Shown here: positions 11,798-23,994 of the stretch, in pieces
Layout of the letters: each line of letters starts with the position of its first letter
How positions within the stretch are numbered: the stretch's first letter is position 1
DNA from: Lichenostomus cassidix
Taxonomy: Eukaryota; Chordata; Aves; Passeriformes; Meliphagidae
Assembly: GCA_008360975.2 (NCBI GenBank)
Contig: CM039181.1
Span: 4,076,380-4,140,379, forward strand
DNA: 64,000 bases
Direction: 5' to 3'
Notes under the pieces: model-generated
Seen by the model: only the letters and a program-made list of their open reading frames with translations
The model's database searches: none
Told to the model about the DNA's origin: nothing
Made by a program: the position numbers and the translations under genes

Positions 11798-11948
11798 CCA
11801 AAAAAAGAAAAAAAAAATTTAAAAAAATCCAAAGCCAGCCAAAAAAAACCAATCCAAAACAAGTGAAAAAAAAAAATCCAAACCCCCCTAAACAAAAAAA
11901 GAAAAACCCCACCAAAACCAAAAAGGGAGGGGGAAAAAAAAAAAGAGA
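11798..11948. repeat. A-rich low-complexity tract with C and G clusters
   Basis: About 150 bases dominated by A-runs of 7-11 separated by CC, CCCCCC or GGGAGGGGG clusters. It may be an expanded poly(A)-like tail or an unstable simple-sequence locus. The 82-codon minus-strand open stretch across it (Phe-rich) is an artefact of composition. Confidence 0.9.
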
Positions 11949-14099
11949 TGCCTAGAAAAGAGACAAAAATGACTAAAAAATCAAGCATCACTAGCTAGTG
12001 ATGTCCTTTGCTGTGAGATGGTGTGGCAGTTGCTGCTCTCATGGTCCATCAAATGCTGCTACTCTAATACTCTGTCAGCTCTAATCAGGGGCAGCCAGCC
12101 AGATTACCCAAATATTTTGTACAGTATTGTCATGACCAATCAGGCACTGCTGGCTCTGTCACCCTGTGATGTATGTTTGAAATAAAACATTATAAACTCT
12201 GTGCCTAAGGAATGTCTGAAAGATTCATTTTTATTATTGTTTGTAATAATTTGGGTTTGCTAATCAAAAGTTCTGCTTTGCTTCATTAACCTGAGCAGCT
12301 TTAGTGAGATAAAAAAGCAAATGAGGACGAAAGGGATGATGAAGTGGCTTTTTAAAGAGTTTGGGGTTTTGTTTAGTTTTGTTTTTTTTCCCCTGAGTCA
12401 AAACTCATTTGCATGGTTAGGGTGATGCAACTCATTTCCACAGATCTCTTCCCTTCCACCTTTTAGAAACTCACCACATAGCAAGTATAAATCAAATGTA
12501 ATTTTGTTTAAAATGTGGTCCAGAGTTTGAAAACTTCACATAAGGCTATGAAAAAAATATCCTGATTTATGCTGAAGATAAACTTGAAGTAGTGGCTATT
12601 TCATTTAAAAAAAAAAGAAAGAAATATAAGAATAAAACCTGATTTTCTGGCCAGGATGATCATATGAAAATGAAATGAAAAAGCATCTTAGGATTTCTAA
12701 GAGGGCAGACTGAAGGACATTGGATGCAATTCTTGTATCACCACAACCCCACTCAGCTTTGGAACTTCCTGTCTCAGAAAAAATTATCCAAAAGTTCAAC
12801 CTCTGGACATCCCAGCTATCCAAAGAACTGGAAATGTTAATAACTACAATAACAAACTGACAAAAAGCAGAACTTAAAATAATGACTCAATAAAAAAGGG
12901 CACAAAACAGGGGCAGGGAAAAGCATAAGAAACACAAAACTGAATTTTACTGCATTCTTTGCAGACTTATCTAGCTCTCCTGAAGAATACTTTCCAATAT
13001 ATTACAAGCTGTAATATATTTTTTTTTCTTTTTTACTCTTGTTTCCACTTTAGCTGATTGTCTCCTAAGGTTTCTCCATCTCTTCATTCTAACCTTGAGC
13101 CACACTATGAACATTTTGCCTAAAAACCACTAAAGGAGATTCAGCCCATTGGGAGGAAAAAAAAGATTAATTTATAACAGTTAATGATATTAGTTTCTTC
13201 CAACTTTTCCTTCCACCTATAGATTGCAAAGTAATCAAACTCATAATTGGTTTTATTTTTCACAAGCTTTGGGGGAAAAAAAATTCTAGTGAAAACTTCA
13301 TTTAGGAATAGCTGAGTTTAAGTATCTGAGCAGAAAAATAAATCCTACCCCCTCCAGATCAGTTATTTAGCCCCAGAAATGTCATGGCATTATTCCCCTT
13401 CCTGAGCTTCAACCTTTTCTCTCTTAAAAACACTCCAGCACAGTAGCTGTCCTCCTCTAAGCACTCCACCAAGATTTTAAGCATATTAAGCTGATAACAG
13501 ACTGATGAATATTTATACTCAGATTTTTTTTTTCTTTCCTTTTTTCTCTTTTTTCTCCAACAAGTCTGTGGAAGGTTCAGGAGCAATGTCCAGGATAAAA
13601 GTTAGTCTGGAAAAAAATATTAAATCAATATTTAATATTTGATAAAATACCATTTTCTGTTGATGAAATATCATTTTCTGAAGCTTTTCCTGAAGTCACT
13701 AGAAGATCTCCCAAGTTGATCTGTGTGAATATTTAGGCTCCAGGACTTTGTTCTCAGGCTGACCCCTGAGCCACCATCCTGGCACTGGCTGTGGTCTGAC
13801 TTAGAGTGGTTTTATCTTATTTTATCAGTATTTATTTTTATTTATCAGTAAACTCCTGTGCCCTGGAGGACCAAAGCACTCCTTGAGTAGATAATGAAAT
13901 TTCTTTCTGTAAAAGGTGTCTGATGAACTGATTATCAACGGAGAGCAAGGCAGAGAAGCAGATTTTCCCCTAAATATAGTGTAAGATTTTAGCTGAGTGC
14001 CTCAGATATTGTTTTGCCACCTTGCTGAACCAACCAGAGAGAAAATCATTGCAAATCATTGCAGTATTGCTTCCATTTTCCTTGGAGTAGTTGTTGAAA
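11949..14099. other. 2.1 kb non-coding DNA
   Basis: No gene recognised. At 12140-12215 a CCAAT motif, AATAAA and an AT-rich block occur in LTR-like order, but no ends or duplication can be defined. Short T- and A-runs occur near 12602, 13020 and 13524. Confidence 0.6.
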
Positions 14100-14202
14100 A
14101 TTATTATTATTAATAATTATTATAAATTATTATTATTATTATTATTATTATTATAGGTATTATTATTTTTATTATTATTATTATTATTACCTTTATTATT
14201 AT
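14100..14202. repeat. (ATT)n microsatellite, interrupted
   Basis: About 100 bases of ATT/TTA units broken by short AATAA and AGGT interruptions. Several perfect blocks of 5-8 units suggest it is length-polymorphic. Confidence 0.97.
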
Positions 14203-15503
14203 CCCTTCATTCTCACCAACCATGAAGGCATTTCAGACATTTCTCCATTCTTTGCCTTTCCAAATGGTCTCTGTTCCTCCTGCTGTGCTGTCAGGCAGCA
14301 GCTGTTGGTATCACAGTTTGGAAAGAACTCCTTTCTGCAGAGCTCTGCCTCTGCCCCAGCAGTGACCTGAGCCACCCTGAATTCAGCACAAGTGCTAGTT
14401 TTTGTCCCCACATGTCCCTCAGCTCCGTCCCACTTCAGAGAACTCTCGTTCAGCTGCATCATGGAAGTGGAACATGGAATAAATTCCAATTGAATTCCAA
14501 TAAATTCCAATTAAATTTCCAATAAATATGGGAAATTTTTGCAGAAATAAATCTTCTCATCTTGCATGCAATATCCCACCTCCTGCTTGAAAAGTGTGCA
14601 TTCCATTTGACTCTGACTGCACAGGAAATATCTCTTGGTGTTTTATCTGAGGGACCCTTTAACCTCTTCTTTTTAAATCCATATTACAGATATTTCTGTT
14701 TATCAGCTTGCTGTCTCTGTGCAGGGCAAAGATCCCTTAACTGCTTTTTGGGGGAGATCAGATTTTATCTCTCTAATCTTACACGGAATTTTTTATTTTA
14801 TATTTATCATATACCTCTAGCATCTCTCTTTAAATAAACACAAAAAAAACTTTGTCAGCCTGAAGGCTACAGAGCTAAAATTCCCAATCTGCCCCCAAGG
14901 ATCTTATGAATTTTGGATTGCAGAATTCCCTCTCACAGGACAGAAGACAGGGACAGTTAGATGTCCTCAAAATCACATTTGCTCTGGTTTTTTTGACAAT
15001 CTGGCAAACAGAAAACATCATTCACAAAGAACAAAAATATTAAATTAACATTTAGCACTGCACAGCTTTTCCATTCAGTAAATACTGATATGCTAGAAAA
15101 CCATAGGCTTACTTCTATCTGATAAATTTTTAGAATTCCTCTGTAGCCTAAGAGCTTAACCCTCAATGGCCTCATTTTCTTTGCAGCTGAGATCCCTCTG
15201 GAAATATTTTTGGGTTTGGAAGAATATGAAAAATATCTCTTCTTTTTTTGCCTGTGAATGAACTCTGACAAAGCAAGATGAAAAATTGGTTTTTTTCCCT
15301 TAAATTCAGGCAGAGCATGTAAGATTTTAAAGCTAAAATTATTCTCAAAGGTGAATCCTCGTCTCACATCATTTCAAAAGATACTGATCTGTCTTGAAAC
15401 CTGATATTAGCACCATGAGGTGTGAGCACAGAGATTTTCTCTCCTTCCTGAGTCCTTTCCTCTTAAACATGTCCTAATTGCATTGGAGAGGCTCAGAAAA
15501 TGT
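14203..15503. other. Unique non-coding DNA
   Basis: Holds a small cluster of AATTCCAAT/TTCCAATAAA words (about 14478-14530). Chance open stretches are at 14199-14510 (minus, 103 codons), 14562-14837 (plus, 91) and 14957-15367 (minus, 136). None has a recognisable domain. Confidence 0.6.
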
Positions 15504-16580
15504 CATTATGAAGGCTTATTAGGGATTGTGTTTCATGAGATTGAACCCTGAGCTCCTCATGGCTTCAATGCTGCTTCAAGCACAGGGAAAATGTCCTAAA
15601 ATTTTCCATATTGTCCATGGAAGTGCTTGAAAAAGAGTTATTAAACCTTAAGAATTATTATGAAGACTTTTTAAGGATTTTGTTTCATGAGATTGAACCC
15701 TGAGCTCCTCATGGCTTCAATGCTGCTGCAACAGCCAGAGTGTTGGCACAGGGAAAATGTTCTAAAATCCTCTAGATTTTTCCATGGAAGTGATTGAAAA
15801 AGGTTATTAAACCTTAATAATTATTATGTGTGGCTAGCACAGGTCTGTCTCGTGAGAACATTTTGCTGTGTTTTGTAAACAAAGATAAAGTTTGGATGGT
15901 TTTGCAAACAAGGTCTCGAGACTTGGGCAGTTCAGGCCTGGCCAATTAGGCCTTAGGGGAGGTTTTTGACTGACCAATCTGGGTGACCTGTGAGAAGTCT
16001 GTATATATGGAAATCAAAATAATAAAGGGCTTCCTTTCTTGCCTGAGAACCTGGGTTTCTATCTCTCTGCTAGCTGCTCAACAGCGGCATCTATGAAGAC
16101 TTTTTAAGGGTTTTGTTTCATGAGATTGAACCCTGAGCTCCTCATGGCTTCAATGTTGCTGCAACAGCCAGAGTGTTGGCACAGGGAAAATGTTCTAAAA
16201 TTTTCCATCTTGTCCATGCAAGTGCTTGAAAAAGAGTTATTAAACCTTAAGAATTATTATGAAGAATTTTTAAGGATTTTATTCCATGAGATTGAACCCT
16301 GAGCTCCTCATGGCTTCAATGCTGCTGCAACAACCAGAGTGTTGGCACAGGGAAAATGTCCTAAAATTTTCCATATTGTCCATGGAAGTGATTGAAAAAA
16401 GTTATTAAACCTTAAGAATTATTATGAAGAATTTTTAAGGATTTCATTCCATGAGGTTGAACCCTGAGCTCCTCATGGCTTCAACGCTGCTGCAACAACC
16501 AGAGTGTTGGCACAGGGAAAATGTCCTAAAATTTTCTAGATTTTTCCATGGAAGTGCTTGAAAAAGAGTTATTAAACTTT
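15504..16580. repeat. Five-unit tandem array, ~166-bp period
   Basis: Using ATGAAG as phase marker, units start at 15508, 15660, 15826 (interrupted by an LTR and resuming at 16093), 16259 and 16424. The lengths are 152, 166, 166 and 165 bp, with a partial last unit ending near 16577. Each unit contains GATTGAACCCTGAGCTCC, TCATGGCTTCAA, GTGTTGGCACAGGG and GTTATTAAACCTTAA in the same order. The first unit lacks about 15 bases covering the CAGCCAGAGTGTTGG part. Units differ by scattered substitutions, so it is a local minisatellite-like expansion rather than homogenised satellite. No open frame persists across units. Confidence 0.95.
15829..16089 (+). mobile_element. Solo LTR 3, inside the tandem array
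   Basis: A 261-bp copy of the short subfamily, TGTGGCTAGCACAG to GCTCAACAGCGGCA. It carries TATATAT at 16002-16008 and AATAAA at 16021-16026. It splits a tandem unit exactly: ATTATG (15823-15828) lies to the left, TCTATG (16090-16095) to the right, and the unit sequence resumes as AAGACTTTTTAAGG. The target duplication matches at 4 of 6 positions. The neighbouring units supply the pre-insertion sequence, so the boundaries are firm. Solo; no internal region. Confidence 0.93.
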
Positions 16581-16942
16581 TTTAAAAATTTATTTTTAAA
16601 ATTCCAGGTCAGGAGAATGGAGGGAAACCAGTGAGAAATTTCCATCCCTGCCTGCTGCTGAGTGGTTGGGTTTTCTTAAGTCAGACTCACATCTGCTGTT
16701 GGAAGATTTCAGCTCCTGGTGCTCCTGCCTGTCAGCTCCTGCAGTTAACTTGTCATCTCTGAGAGCCCCAAAGTGGGGATTCCTGCAGTAATTACACCAA
16801 GGGAATTATCTGAGGGCTGAATCACTGCAGATGGTGCTGGGCTGGTGCAGCACAGGCTCTTCTCTCCAGCAGCTCATTTCGCTGAGAGGAGTCAGGAGAG
16901 CAGAGATCTCATTACTCACACTAACTCTATTCTGGGATATGC
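16581..16942. other. Unique non-coding DNA
   Basis: Nothing recognised between the tandem array and the 135-bp duplication. Confidence 0.6.
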
Positions 16943-17212
16943 TTTAGTCACAGAAATTATATATATTTTTTGGTTTTGTTTCTGGTTTTGGGGGTTTTTT
17001 TTTGGTTGGTTTTTTTGTGTGTTTGTTCGTTTGTTTTCCAGAGGGGTTAATACAAACAACAAAGTCATCACATATGGTTTAGTCACAGAGATTATATATT
17101 TGTTTTGTTTTGTTTTGTTTCTGGTTTTGGTGGGGTTTTTTTGTTGGGTTTTTTTTTTTTTGTGTTTGTTTGTTTTCCAGAAGGGTTAACATGAACAACA
17201 AAGTCATCACAG
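16943..17212. repeat. 135-bp tandem duplication with G/T-rich core
   Basis: Two head-to-tail copies start at TTTAGTCACAGA (16943 and 17078). Each runs through ATTATATAT, a GGTTTTG/TTTGTTT low-complexity core, GTTTTCCAGA, GGGTTAA and ends with AACAACAAAGTCATCACA. The flanks are nearly identical and the T/G core has diverged by slippage. The 114-codon open stretch across it is Phe/Trp-rich and compositional. Confidence 0.93.
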
Positions 17213-19119
17213 AAATAAATGTGGTTTAAATCAGGTCCACAATGTCTGAAGAAAAGCCTTGGAATGACCTCCAAGTTTTAGGAAAAGGATTCACGTCCTT
17301 AAAGCATCACTCCCAACAAGGAAAGCTCCCAGCTGATAATGTCAGATTTGCTAAAGCTCAAAGCAGCAGTGGAGAGATTATTTTCTCCTTGCTGAATAGT
17401 TATCCATGTCCTGCAGTATTCCAGCATTTCTCCATCCCTTTGCAGTGATCCAGATTCACCTCATTCTCTCCCACTTTGCATTTCCAGACACAGGAAAACA
17501 AGAAACAAAACAAAAATGGGAGAGAAGGACTCAGATAACTTGGTGACCATGATTTCCCATCTTCTGATGTCCCAACCTACTAATGTAAGAAGGATGATAT
17601 ATCCTTTTTGTGCTGCTAGAAGGATGTCAATTTAAATTGTGTTTGCCTCATTCAGAAAGGAAGGTTCTTATGGATTTTTCACCGTTTCAGATTGCTTGAC
17701 AGGGTAATTGGAACAGAATAATATTAATTAATCTGCAAAGAGACCTGTGTGATTTTTCAGGTTCCTCACCCAAGGCTACAAGAACCTTCCCTTGAGCTAG
17801 AGATTACTTATTAAAGTTATATGATTTCAGTTCCGTTTGATGGGACAAAGACAGTCTGTCCAGCTTTTAATGTATTTTATTATGAGTGCAAAAATATAGA
17901 CATAATTCACCATATGACTGAGATAACATCAGCATTTGTTGAGGCAATTTAGAGGTGAATCATATAATAACCACATTTATAACACAAATAGAATAAAGTA
18001 ATAAACCAACAGTGGTAAGGAGTGAATTAGCTTTTCTTGCACAGAAACCTCAGGATGAGCTGTTTGGAAGGATAATGGAAGCCTGAATGAGGCAACAAAG
18101 CATGGAATGTGAAGGAGAAAATAAAGGGATTAGAGACAGAAAAAGTTCTGTAGAAAACCACCAAAGAGGGGAAGAGAAAATAGAAAGAACAGAGAAATTG
18201 TAGCAGTAAACAGAAAGGAAAAGAATCCAAGGGAATAGAGGTCCTGGAATTAAGACCCTACAGAAGATCTTTTTCTCTTAATTAAAACAAAAAATGAAAG
18301 CAAAAAAAGGATAAAATGCTGCTGGGAAAGCCAAACTCTACCATTGCCTCACCAAAAGAAAGGAAAAAAGCTACAAAACAGAAATGAAGAGAAAACATCA
18401 GAGAATGATAAAAGAGCTGTAAGAAGGCAGTAAAGAGCTGTCTGCACTTTTTAAATTTTTTTTTTTTGAAAGCCATTTGTATCATGATTTAGGCACTGCC
18501 AGCTGAGGTTGTTCACCTCCAAAACCATTAAACTCAAAGAAGCCTGAACACTTCATGCAAGTTCTTGTAGTCAGCAGAAGTTCCAACCACACGTTCTTCA
18601 TCTTTTCATCTGCTAAGTGACAGCTGAGCTTTGGTGACATGTGACACCAGGAGCAGAAATTGCAAAATTGCCTAAGGGAGGGAGATATTCCCACTGCTGT
18701 GCTTTCTCACCCACCAGTCCAGAGGGGATCCAGCAAACCCAGCTCTGTTCAGAAGCTAAATTCAGCTGTGGAGCTGTGGAAGAGCAATTCTGGTGCAATT
18801 CTGTCTCTCTGGCTCATTAATGCTCTGCAAGGGACACTCAATTAATGTCACCAAATGAATTTTACAAGTGCTGGTGCTTCATTAAGGGTTCCCACTCGGA
18901 GTAGTCATTCCTCATTTATGTCCATTCGCTGCTCCCTTCACAGGCAGATGGGCAGCAAGATGTTTTGGCATGAAAAGGCAAAAAGGAATTCAGAAAAAAG
19001 CCACTTTTTCTGCTGGTTTGTGTATCAGGTGAGCTGCACCTCAGTTTGTTGTGCAGTTCCCTTGATGAAAACACATTGAAAGGGTGAAGGGAGCAGCTGA
19101 CTTGTGGCAGAAGGCAGAA

Positions 19120-19123
<4 letters not shown>
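17213..19123. other. 1.9 kb non-coding DNA
   Basis: No gene or element seen. The strand at about 18050-18480 is A/G-rich, giving Phe-rich chance frames on the minus strand. Confidence 0.6.

Positions 19124-19150
<27 letters not shown>
19124..19150. repeat. Homopolymer, 27 T
   Basis: Twenty-seven uninterrupted T on the + strand. It could be a minus-strand poly(A) tail of an old retroposed sequence, but nothing recognisable adjoins it and no flanking duplication was found. Confidence 0.95.
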
Positions 19151-22100
19151 CTGCATTGAGAAAATTTTGAAAAAAAATTGCAAGGAAACCTTTAGGTTCA
19201 GTGCCATAAATCAGACCCGGAATTCAGATCCACAGCATCCTACTGAGTGCCCCATTAGCTCAGGTAGAAAACCAATCTGTCTACAAACCAAGGAATGCTA
19301 AATTATTTGTTAAAATATAACTGCTTCCCCAAAAGTGACTGAAAGGGGCTCTGTGCAGTATTTTTTTGTCAGTCACTGGGAGGTGGGAGAATTGCAGCTC
19401 TTGAAAATGAATCCCCAAAATTTGAGAGCAGTCTAAATAGGCTGTTGGCAGTTCTATCTCACATCTCTCACTCTTTGATTTTGTACTACAAACATTATCA
19501 TCAAACAGAGCAATCCTTTCCTGAGGACACTTCCATGGAAATTGTCACATTTCCAACACAGGATTTTAATTGAATTGAATCAAATCAGCATTTTCTGACA
19601 ACAAGCAGTCTGGCAGGAAATGCTGACCCATTTTTACTGAGACTATTTATCTCAGGTTTGATATTAAATCCTTTTCTGTCAAGAGGAAGCTGCTAGGAAA
19701 TAAACTTCCAGAGGCAATCAGGTGAATCAAGAATACTGCTAGTATTAAAGAAACCTATAAATCTATTTTCCAAAAGCCTCTCCTTGTTTCCATTATACTG
19801 CACTAAAACCATTTGCTACATAAGACTAAGTAAAAAAATAATTACGAATTTACTTTGAAACTTTACTAGATTTGTCTGCAAGATTTCTAATGACAGCTGT
19901 TGCTTGCAAGTGCACTCATTTTTATATATTTATATATATATATTTTTTTTAATATGTATATTTCTTGGGACTCTGCTGGTTCATCCCCTCACACCTGAGG
20001 AGCCACAGAGCTCTGATGTTTATGAAATTCAGAAATCTTTCAAGGGAGCTGCTGTGAAATCAATGTCTTTTCAGACCTGAGTTTGGTCCTGACAGGATAA
20101 ATAGCTCAGGATAAATAAACAGGATAAACAAATAATTTAAAATTATTATTATTGTTATGAATTATATCATTATAAATAAATAAATAAAATAACAGGATAA
20201 ATAGGCTCTTCATTCCAGCATGGTATTTCTGTGCTATGTAGAAGTCACATTCCAGAATTTACTGCACAAGAGAAATGACAGTTTTTCATAAAACCTTTGA
20301 AAACACATCGTGGTTCTCTCAGCGTTGGTGATTCTGTGCCAATAATCAGTGAATATGTTGTTTGAGGTGTCTTTGCTCTCAATCACACTGCAGCTATGAC
20401 TTCAAATGAACACTGGAAAAGGGAAAATTTCTGCCCATCATTCATCCCCCTCTGTGCAGATACTTGTGCAGCCCTGAGACTTATAGCAGATATTTTACAA
20501 TTCTGCCTAGTGAATTACTCAATGGAAAAAGTAAAAAATCTCCATATATAACCCCAATTCTCCCACTATTTCACTGTGGACGTTTCAGCAGAACACTAAT
20601 TTCATGTTTTCACTGTGCTGCCTGCTAAACAGAGCTGACAGTATTTGCCTGTTTTAAAGACTTGCTGAGGTTAATTAGCTGGTGTTTGTGCAGCGTTTGG
20701 ACAAAATAAAAATGCTTTTTGCCCTTTAAATGTTATTATGAGGGCATGCTGAAAGTTCTGCATAAAAACCATTTTCACTGGAAAATACAGTTTTGTTGAA
20801 AGAAACATTAGGGCTGGGAGATTATTCTCTTTCTTCTAGAGGATGTAACAAAACTGAGGAATGTTCTTTCCCCATAAAAGTCAAAAAAGGGGAGAAATTC
20901 AGTGGTGTGGACTACAAAATGGGTTTTCTCCCTGCAGCACTAACACAACATCAGGGCAGCCCAGGGTGGAGAATGTGCCCAAAAATTAAAGTTTGCCTTC
21001 CTCAGCTCTGTGTGTATGTCTTAAAATACTTGAAGAATTAGCTGGAAAAAATTGTTTTCTATTTATGCCATGAGTGTATTTGAAAGTCTGAGAAGCCCAA
21101 GTGAGGAAAACAACGTATCTTCAAACGTGTGGCAATTTGTTACAGGAATTCCCATAAATGTTTGGGTTTATGATGTAGCTACAGCTTATCATTTCCTTGT
21201 CCTAGTGTGGAAGTGGAACAGAAATCAAAGCGAGTTATAAATGGATTTTCCACTGATACAAAGTCTGCTAAAATTTTGCCTTTGGGTGGCTAATAATAGC
21301 AATGAGCTACTTCTCTCATTTATTTTTCAAAACCTGGGGGCAAAAGTTGGATTCCCTCCTGCTCCTCCTACCCTCACACTTTCTATTTTTATCTGTTTCA
21401 ATGAGACTGGAGGGAAATTATAGCTTTGAGTGTGACAGGGCAACATTGTAAAGTCTTTTGACCAAAGAAATCTTTGACTTCTGGTTAATGTTTTTAGATT
21501 TATTCTGATTTCACAAAGTTCTAATATGGATAATAGATGAATAAGGGGTTAATTTTTAATTTCATGATTTGAGTTCTGTGAAAATTCTTATTGAAATATA
21601 AGGAAGGATAAGAAGAATATAAATTAAAATCTTTAAAAAGGTTTCTCTGCCTCCCAAACAGCTCCATCTCAGCTCTTCTGGCATATAAACTTCCAAATGA
21701 AAGCAGAATCTGCTTTCAGCAAGGGTTTGCTTCCAGGTTTTCTTCTCTATAACCAAACACTTTCAAGTGGATAAAGGCAACAAATCAATCACAGACATCT
21801 TTAAAGCAACTTTTATGGATTTAAAGGAATTCTTTCCCCCCAGCCTCAGAATTCTGCTATTTCCTGAGTCAAACACAGAATCCTTCCTGGTTTTTCTCTC
21901 AGGCTATGGCTGCTGAATTCTTTTTCAGATCTGTCCATCTCCCCATCAGCCCCTCCCTGACTGGGTCAGAGCCCACCTGCCCCAGCAGGTAATTTTATCT
22001 TACAATCTGTTTAGTTGCGAGAGCAAAACTCTGAGTAATTTCTGCTAATTGCTTTGCCTAAAAGCAGCAAAGAACTCTACCTTTCTCAGTTCTAATTGCA

Positions 22101-22320
22101 GTGGGGATCACCTGGTTTACTGCCTCTAGCTGAATCTCCTAATTACCCAAATGTTTTAATTATTATGTACTTTTGAAGTGAACAGAATGTTATGACAGCT
22201 GTTTCCAATACAATGAGCAGCAGCTGAACTGCATAACCACTGTCTGAGTGGAGAAAATCCTTCAATTTTGGGTCTTTCATCATTCAGCTCCATCCTTCAT
22301 GTCATGAGGAGCTCAGGGGA
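19151..22320. other. 3.2 kb non-coding DNA
   Basis: Contains a TA-rich stretch (19919-19965) and an AT-rich patch with repeated CAGGATAAA words (about 20093-20205, four occurrences mixed with an AAAT tetramer run). Open stretches of 60-82 codons show no product. Confidence 0.6.
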
Positions 22321-22392
22321 TTTTTTTTGGGGCAACTTTTTGGGGGGATTTTTTGGGGGGGATTTTTTGGGGATTTTTTTAAAATTTTTTTT
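22321..22392 (+). repeat. G/T tract with four G-runs, possible G-quadruplex
   Basis: G-runs of 4, 6, 7 and 4 at 22329-22332, 22342-22347, 22355-22361 and 22369-22372 are separated by T-rich loops of 9, 7 and 7 bases. Four runs of at least four G with loops under 10 allow a four-tetrad quadruplex on the + strand, with one loop longer than the common seven-base limit. The period of 13-14 bases shows it grew as a small tandem repeat. Confidence 0.8.
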
Positions 22393-23994
22393 TCCTCTGC
22401 CAACTGCTGTTCTTCAGTTCCAGGAGGCAATTTCTGAGTTTGCAGACAGGTTTGGTCACCTTCACACAATTGACTATACTTGGGGAGTGCAGGGATGGGA
22501 AGGAGGCTGAGATTTGGGATGCTGAAGGGAAAAATGCTGCTGTTGGTACCCAGTGGGGGTTTTGGTTATCTTGTGCTAGAACTCACAGGTAAATAAGGGA
22601 AAGGTGTCTCTCTCATGGCTGCAGTTGTGAGAACTGCTTTAAATACTGATTTTTGTGTTCAGAGGAAGAACTGTGGACACATCAGGTGGTTTATAGCTCA
22701 AAACAGTTACAAAGGAGTGATCTATGTCCCCTTGTGCCAAAATCTACTCCATGAAGCAACTGCTTTTCCAGCTCCACTCCTGCCATTGCTGGCTATCCAT
22801 CCCTGGGTGCTTTCAGCCAAGGGTAGCTGACAATTTTCTCATGAGCAGAAAGGCAGGAAAATCTGGGAGATGCTGTTGTAGAACTGTTCTTGGTGTGCAA
22901 ACCATGTGGATGAGGCAAAGACCTTCTGATTCTCCCCTTAAATATAAAATAGAAAATTGGTTTGATGGGCAAAACTGTGTTTTTGGAAGAAATCCAGTCA
23001 TTGAATAGGTGGTGAGAAAGGTACAGCAAAGGGATCTTCCACGTGGAAATTGAGCTACTGAAACCAACCCTGACATGTGGTATCTACCTAGGAGATACTC
23101 AGGGATTTGTTTCATTTCTCAGAAATTATTATAAAAGGGATTAGTGGAAACTGCCTGGTCACTTACCTTATATCTATGAGTTAAATCTCCATGTGCAGCT
23201 CCTTTTCAAGCCCTTCCAGAGTGCCTGGTGTGGAATTTCTCCTTTTGTCTCTCTGTAACCTGAGAGCAGCGGGTGCAGAGCACAGAATCACACATTAACC
23301 ATCACTGCCACTGTCTGAAAGGTATTTTATTCTTGTACTTGAACTACAAGCCCAGAGTCACAGCAGCTAATCTGGAGGATTGTTCCCCAAGAGATTTTTC
23401 CCAGTGTTGTACAAAGATGTCACTGAAAGGTCAGATAGCACATAGTTCTTCTCTAAACCTGTTATTGCATCTTTTTCTGCTTTTACCAAGTACTTGCTCT
23501 GACCTAAGGGCTGTAAAGTTGTAATGGTTTGGTTGTCAGTGGAGTAAAAAAACATGTTAAGCATCATCTTTGAAGTGAAAAACATGTTAAACATGGTGTT
23601 TGTATTTTTGCTGTGGGAGTGCACTGTCTCCAAGCAGATGAAAGGGAAAGAGGAATATTGAGTCTCTGCTTTCACCCTTTCCCCAGCACCTGGAACAGGA
23701 AAATTGCCTGGTCATTTCCATGGCAAAGGGAAGAAGGTTTTCCCAAATTCCTCTGCAAATAGGAGCTCTTGTACCTCTGTCTTTTACATGATTAAAACCA
23801 AAATCATGCTTGGAGCTTCATCTTAACCAGCACACTGGGGTAAGCAGTGAAGAAATGCAGCAATTTTTGAAAAAGGAGATAACTCTACTTGTAGATTATA
23901 AATTGGATTACTTCATCTTTGCCCCAGGCTGTGTGGAAATCAGGATCTGTGCTTTGGCTGACACATGGCAATTTATTAACCTCTGTAATTCAGC
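22393..23994. other. Unique non-coding DNA
   Basis: Small direct repeat of AACATGTTAA words at about 23551-23591. No gene seen; overlapping 70-102 codon frames on both strands have no recognised domain. Confidence 0.6.

Noticed and set aside
11743..11991. Phe-rich minus-strand frame
   Set aside because: Reads through an A-rich low-complexity tract; composition alone explains it.
12140..12215. Possible further LTR (CCAATCAGGC, AATAAA in order)
   Set aside because: No TG...CA ends, no target duplication and no similarity to the six-copy family beyond short words.
16845..17189. 114-codon Phe/Trp-rich frame
   Set aside because: Lies across the duplicated T/G-rich cores and has no conserved motif.
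19124..19150. T27 as the tail of a processed pseudogene
   Set aside because: No recognisable transcript sequence next to it and no flanking direct repeats.
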